Source: Aquimarina sp. BL5 | GTDB lineage: Bacteria; Bacteroidota; Bacteroidia; Flavobacteriales; Flavobacteriaceae | Reading direction: 5' to 3' | NCBI RefSeq assembly: GCF_003443675.1 | Contig: NZ_CP031963.1 | Coordinates: 930,001-994,000 of the forward strand | DNA length: 64,000 nucleotides | Shown here: positions 60,780 through 64,000 of the stretch, piece after piece | How the letters are laid out: every line of letters begins with the position of its first letter | Numbering within the stretch: the first letter of the stretch is position 1 | Notes under the pieces: generated by a model | Seen by the model: the letters and a program-made list of their open reading frames with translations, nothing else | Database searches by the model: none | Told to the model about the DNA's origin: nothing | Translations under genes and position numbers: made by a program

Positions 60780-61674
60780 TACATTAATTGTAATTGTAGG
60801 CCCTACTGCGATAGGAAAAACAAGCTTAAGTATCCAACTAGCGAATCATCTAAAATGTGAAATTGTTTCTGCAGATAGTAGACAATTTTATAAAGAAATG
60901 TGTATTGGTACAGCTGTTCCCAGTCTTAATGAGCTACAACAAGCCAAACATCATTTTATTCAACATAAAAGCGTAGAGGAACTCTACTCTGTTGGTGATT
61001 TTGAAAAAGATGCTTTAGATACACTGAATACACTTTTCGAAAAAAATGAATTTGTAATCTTAGTTGGTGGCTCTGGGTTATATGTAGATGCAGTCACTAA
61101 AGGACTGGATAGCTTTCCAGAAATATACGAAGATGTTAGAAAAACTTTGAAAAAGCAATATGACACTGAAGGAATCGAAAGTTTACAACAACAATTAAAA
61201 ACATTAGATCCTTTATATTTCGAAAGAGTAGACATCCACAACACACATAGGGTTATGAGAGCCTTAGAAGTTTGTATTAGCAGTGGCAAGCCCTACTCTT
61301 CGTTTATTACTAAAACTCCAAAAAAGCGTCCGTTTAATGTTATCAAAATAGGCATTACTGCAGAAAGGTCGATTATTTATGACAGAATAAATGAAAGAGT
61401 AGATATAATGGTCAAAGAAGGATTACTTGATGAAGTAAAGCAGCTATATTCATACAAATCATTAAACGCCTTAAACACTGTAGGGTATAAAGAAATCTTT
61501 AATTTCATAGAAGGAACCTGGGATCTAGATTTTGCAATTTCTGAAATCAAGAAAAACACCAGACGTTTTGCCAAGAGACAACTAACCTGGTTTAGAAAAG
61601 ATCTAGAAATAGAATGGTTTGATTATTTATACAATCTCGAATCGGTACTATCATATATCAAAAAATCGCTATGA
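60772..61674 (+). CDS. miaA: tRNA dimethylallyltransferase
   Basis: MiaA transfers a dimethylallyl group to A37 of tRNAs reading UNN codons. From ATG 60772 the protein is 300 residues, the family norm. It has the P-loop GPTAIGKTSLSIQLA (8-22), the catalytic region EIVSADSRQFYKEMCIGTA, and GGSGLYVDAVTKGLDS, plus the C-terminal VGYKEIFNFIEG. An in-frame ATG at 60643 lies inside the potassium channel gene and would add an unlikely hydrophobic leader. The start ATGA overlaps the channel stop, so the pair is coupled. Confidence 0.95.
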   Translation: MTNTLIVIVGPTAIGKTSLSIQLANHLKCEIVSADSRQFYKEMCIGTAVPSLNELQQAKHHFIQHKSVEELYSVGDFEKDALDTLNTLFEKNEFVILVGGSGLYVDAVTKGLDSFPEIYEDVRKTLKKQYDTEGIESLQQQLKTLDPLYFERVDIHNTHRVMRALEVCISSGKPYSSFITKTPKKRPFNVIKIGITAERSIIYDRINERVDIMVKEGLLDEVKQLYSYKSLNALNTVGYKEIFNFIEGTWDLDFAISEIKKNTRRFAKRQLTWFRKDLEIEWFDYLYNLESVLSYIKKSL

Positions 61675-61697
61675 AGAAAATTCATAGCGATTTTATC
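61662..61697. terminator. Bidirectional terminator between miaA and response regulator gene
   Basis: AAAATCGCTATGAA (61662-61675) pairs perfectly with TTCATAGCGATTTT (61681-61694) around a 5-base loop. It overlaps the miaA stop codon. Confidence 0.85.
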
Positions 61698-61720
61698 TAT
61701 AATTAGTTACCGTTTGTTAT

Positions 61721-62434
61721 CTAAGATTCGTCACTTCGTACAACAAGCCTAAACCCTTCTCCGTGGATATTTAGAATTTCCACATTTTCATCTTTCTTTA
61801 AATACTTTCTAAGCTTAGCAATATATACATCCATACTTCGAGAAGTAAAATAATTATCATCTCTCCATATTTTGGTTAGCGCTAGCTCTCTAGGCATCAG
61901 ATCATTAAGATGTAATGCTAAAAGGCGTAATAATTCATTCTCTTTAGGAGATAGTTTTATAGGATCCTCTTCTCTAAAAGTTAGAAATCTAAGTTTAGAA
62001 TTAAGATGGAATCCTCCTATTTTAAACTCAAATTGTTTACTATCAGCAACAGATTCTGTACTCTTACGTTGCATGATTGCCTGTATTTTCATCAATAAGA
62101 CTTCGCTATCAAATGGCTTATTTAGATAGTCATCAGCTCCTACTTTATATCCTTTAAGTACATCTTCCTTCATAGCTTTTGCCGTTAAGAAGATGATAGG
62201 AACTTCCTCATTTTTATCCCTAATTTCTTTTGCTAACGTAAATCCATCCTTGTAAGGCATCATTACATCCAGGATGCACATATCGTAATCATCCTTTTTG
62301 AATTTTTCGAAGCCTTCCATCCCATTTTTAGCATGTACAACATCATAGTCATTCATAACAAGATAATCCTTTAGTACTGTACCAAAATTCGGATCATCTT
62401 CGACAAGCAAAATCTTTTTGTTCTCTGTTTCCAT
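61721..62434 (-). CDS. OmpR/PhoB-family response regulator (RprY-like)
   Basis: The 237-residue protein has a receiver domain with the acidic pair DD at 13-14, phospho-acceptor Asp56 in CILDVMMPY, and the conserved IFLTAKA and LNKPFDSE switch positions. A winged-helix DNA-binding domain follows at about 135-235 (FTSRSMDVYIAKLRKYLKKDENVEILNIHGEGFRL). It pairs with the sensor kinase 3 bases upstream. The closest known relatives are RprY and PhoB. Targets are not shown. Confidence 0.93.
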   Translation of the reverse strand: METENKKILLVEDDPNFGTVLKDYLVMNDYDVVHAKNGMEGFEKFKKDDYDMCILDVMMPYKDGFTLAKEIRDKNEEVPIIFLTAKAMKEDVLKGYKVGADDYLNKPFDSEVLLMKIQAIMQRKSTESVADSKQFEFKIGGFHLNSKLRFLTFREEDPIKLSPKENELLRLLALHLNDLMPRELALTKIWRDDNYFTSRSMDVYIAKLRKYLKKDENVEILNIHGEGFRLVVRSDES

Positions 62435-62437
62435 ATT

Positions 62438-64000
62438 TTAAGATATTAACGGTAATTTAGTAATAAATGTGGAGCCTTTTCCCCGTTCACTCTCCACCCA
62501 TATTTGACCATGATGGTCGTCTATAATTCTTTTTACGTATGTCAAACCCAGTCCGTGACCTTTAACGTTATGTAAATCTCCGGTATGTTCTCTAAAGAAC
62601 TTCTCGAAAATCTTTTTCTGGGCTACTTTACTCATTCCAACTCCTTGGTCACGTATCTTTAAAACAATACTATTTTTTACATTTTCTGTATATATATCTA
62701 TTTTAGGCGCACCTTCTGAGTATTTTATTGCATTGTCTAATACATTAACTATCACATTAGTCATATGACTATCATTAGCCAATATACTAGATTTAAGCGC
62801 TCCTAAATGTGTCTTTATATAACCTTCTCTATCTTCTACAATTAGAGAAACATGTGTTATTGCATCTTCTATTATATCATGCAATTCTAAACGTTCCTTC
62901 TTTATATTTAATTCATTTTTTTCGAGTTGCGATATCCTCAATACATTTTCTACCTGCGTCAGCATCCTCTTATTCTCTTCACGAATCATGGTCATGTAAC
63001 GGTTCACTTTTTCTTGATCGTTAGCTATTTTAGGGTTTTTAACAGCATCTAATGCAAGATTAATTGTAGCGATTGGCGTTTTAAGCTCATGAGTCATATT
63101 ATTAATGAAATCTGTCTTTATTTGCGATATCTGTCTTTGTTGTAACAATTGAGATAAAGCACTTGAATATGCTACTACTATAACCAACGTAAAAATAATT
63201 GACAAAATTGCCATTCCTTTTATAGTCGATAATATATATCTATTCTTACCTGTAAAGTTTACATATAACTGATACAGACTCGAACCATCTTCATTATTCA
63301 CAAAAAGAGGTACAGCAAATGTATTACCATCACTTTCGTTTGCACTAAAATCATCAGAACGTACTCGAGTAGCTAAAGCATTACTATATATAGCATACTC
63401 GAAATCAACCTTCATATCCCTCTCAGCCAATTCTTTTTTGAGTAACCTTTCAACCTCTTCTTTTTTTACCCTACGATGTATAGGAATAAAATTTGCCAGT
63501 TGATCAATAACAATTTCATAGTCACGTCTATGCAAATCGGTAAGAGCACTCAATCTATCTAGTTTTGATTTTGATCTTTGTTTCGTCTGATTACTCTGCT
63601 CCTTATCCTCTACTAATTCTGCATTTCGATTCAGTATATCTTTTAATCTTACAGTATCAATATTAAAGTCTATAAAAGAAGAAAACAGTTTAGAATCTTC
63701 TTCTAGAACACCATCTCCAAAAGCAAATGACCCTTTATCAAAACCTATGTCTAAGAGCTGCTGTATTGTTTTATTATCAGGTTCCTTAATACTATCCAAA
63801 ATCTCCTGTAAGGGATAATACATTTCTTCAAACTCCCTATACTCAATCTTATTAGAAACAGAAATCAATATTTGTTTTGCGTTAAAAGAAAACTGCTCTC
63901 TGTTATTCTCTACCGTATTCTGAATCCAATAACCCTGAACAAAAATAATCCCTATTAATGACAAACTCATCAAGAGGATCAGCAATGCGAATAACCTTTT
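62438..64000 (-). CDS. Sensor histidine kinase (RprX-like), 5' end outside window
   Basis: The frame remains open to the window edge (KRLFALLILLM lies upstream of the first internal Met), so a few N-terminal codons are missing. The visible 515+ residues show a first span, a ~230-residue periplasmic sensor domain with no named family, and a second span near 260 (ILSIIFTLVIVVAYSSA). The kinase core follows: H-box MTHELKTPIATINLALDAV, N-box NVIVNVLDNAIKYS, and the G boxes IRDQGVGMS and GHGLGLTYV. It is paired with the RprY-like regulator 3 bases downstream. Confidence 0.9.
   Translation of the reverse strand, partial: KRLFALLILLMSLSLIGIIFVQGYWIQNTVENNREQFSFNAKQILISVSNKIEYREFEEMYYPLQEILDSIKEPDNKTIQQLLDIGFDKGSFAFGDGVLEEDSKLFSSFIDFNIDTVRLKDILNRNAELVEDKEQSNQTKQRSKSKLDRLSALTDLHRRDYEIVIDQLANFIPIHRRVKKEEVERLLKKELAERDMKVDFEYAIYSNALATRVRSDDFSANESDGNTFAVPLFVNNEDGSSLYQLYVNFTGKNRYILSTIKGMAILSIIFTLVIVVAYSSALSQLLQQRQISQIKTDFINNMTHELKTPIATINLALDAVKNPKIANDQEKVNRYMTMIREENKRMLTQVENVLRISQLEKNELNIKKERLELHDIIEDAITHVSLIVEDREGYIKTHLGALKSSILANDSHMTNVIVNVLDNAIKYSEGAPKIDIYTENVKNSIVLKIRDQGVGMSKVAQKKIFEKFFREHTGDLHNVKGHGLGLTYVKRIIDDHHGQIWVESERGKGSTFITKLPLIS

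Noticed and set aside
1..64000. CRISPR arrays, tRNA or rRNA genes, intact insertion sequences, prophage genes
   Set aside because: I found no repeated spacers, no cloverleaf-like or rRNA-like sequence, no transposase, integrase or phage structural gene. A structure-based RNA search could still find a small RNA.
63985..64000. TTG at 63985 as the start of the last histidine kinase
   Set aside because: The frame continues to the edge with KRLFALLILLM, a natural N-terminal membrane lead-in, so the true start lies outside the window.

Overview
The window is chromosomal DNA from a marine-type member of the Bacteroidota, most likely Flavobacteriaceae (something near Aquimarina is a guess from overall character). 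The base composition is AT-rich. Several genes are preceded by the Bacteroidota -7 promoter box TAnnTTTG and most lack a clear Shine-Dalgarno sequence. Many products carry lipoprotein signals or C-terminal type IX secretion (T9SS) sorting domains, and the gene families (YtxJ, DUF6090-like, GldL-like, LytS/LytTR pairs) fit this group. I see no rRNA, tRNA, CRISPR array, intact insertion sequence, prophage or plasmid function.

Layout: 1-5.9 kb holds a DUF3108 protein cut by the window edge, a GH13 amylase and a LytS/LytTR two-component pair. 6-12.2 kb has an AraC regulator, a YrdC/Sua5 protein, then a tight operon of DEAD-box helicase, YdjM-like membrane protein, subclass B1 metallo-beta-lactamase and ABC exporter. 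12.2-16.1 kb has a decayed metE remnant, a CDGSH protein, a GH26 mannanase, a serine hydrolase and a small ExbB-like protein. 16.3-21 kb has a second LytS/LytTR pair, an aldo/keto reductase and lpdA. 21-29.6 kb is a mix: beta-helix lipoprotein, acetyltransferase, lspA, AhpD-like protein, and a Crp regulator followed by a peroxiredoxin/SDR operon. 29.9-44.5 kb has glyA, fahA, YtxJ, a large CBM6 beta-helix T9SS protein, clpB, a secreted endonuclease I and a TetR/thioesterase pair with twin operators. 44.8-64 kb has a GH5 cellulase, periplasmic phosphatase and phytase-like lipoproteins, smpB, pcm, a Gfo/Idh oxidoreductase, 3-hydroxybutyryl-CoA dehydrogenase, an M23 peptidase, DUF1015, YggS, an exonuclease/GIY-YIG fusion, a DUF3857 protein, a Kv-type channel, miaA and an RprXY-like two-component system cut by the right edge.

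Functionally this is core chromosome with a dispersed polysaccharide-degrading secretome (GH13, GH26, GH5, beta-helix/CBM6). It is not an organised utilisation locus, since no SusC/SusD pair is present. No clearly new multi-gene system is visible. The most useful observations are the chromosomal B1 metallo-beta-lactamase with all zinc ligands, the metE pseudogene with at least three frameshifts, the twin identical TetR operators, the cluster of palindromes between the crp-like gene and the redox operon, a possible free-standing EF-G domain IV-like protein, and several very small membrane proteins.
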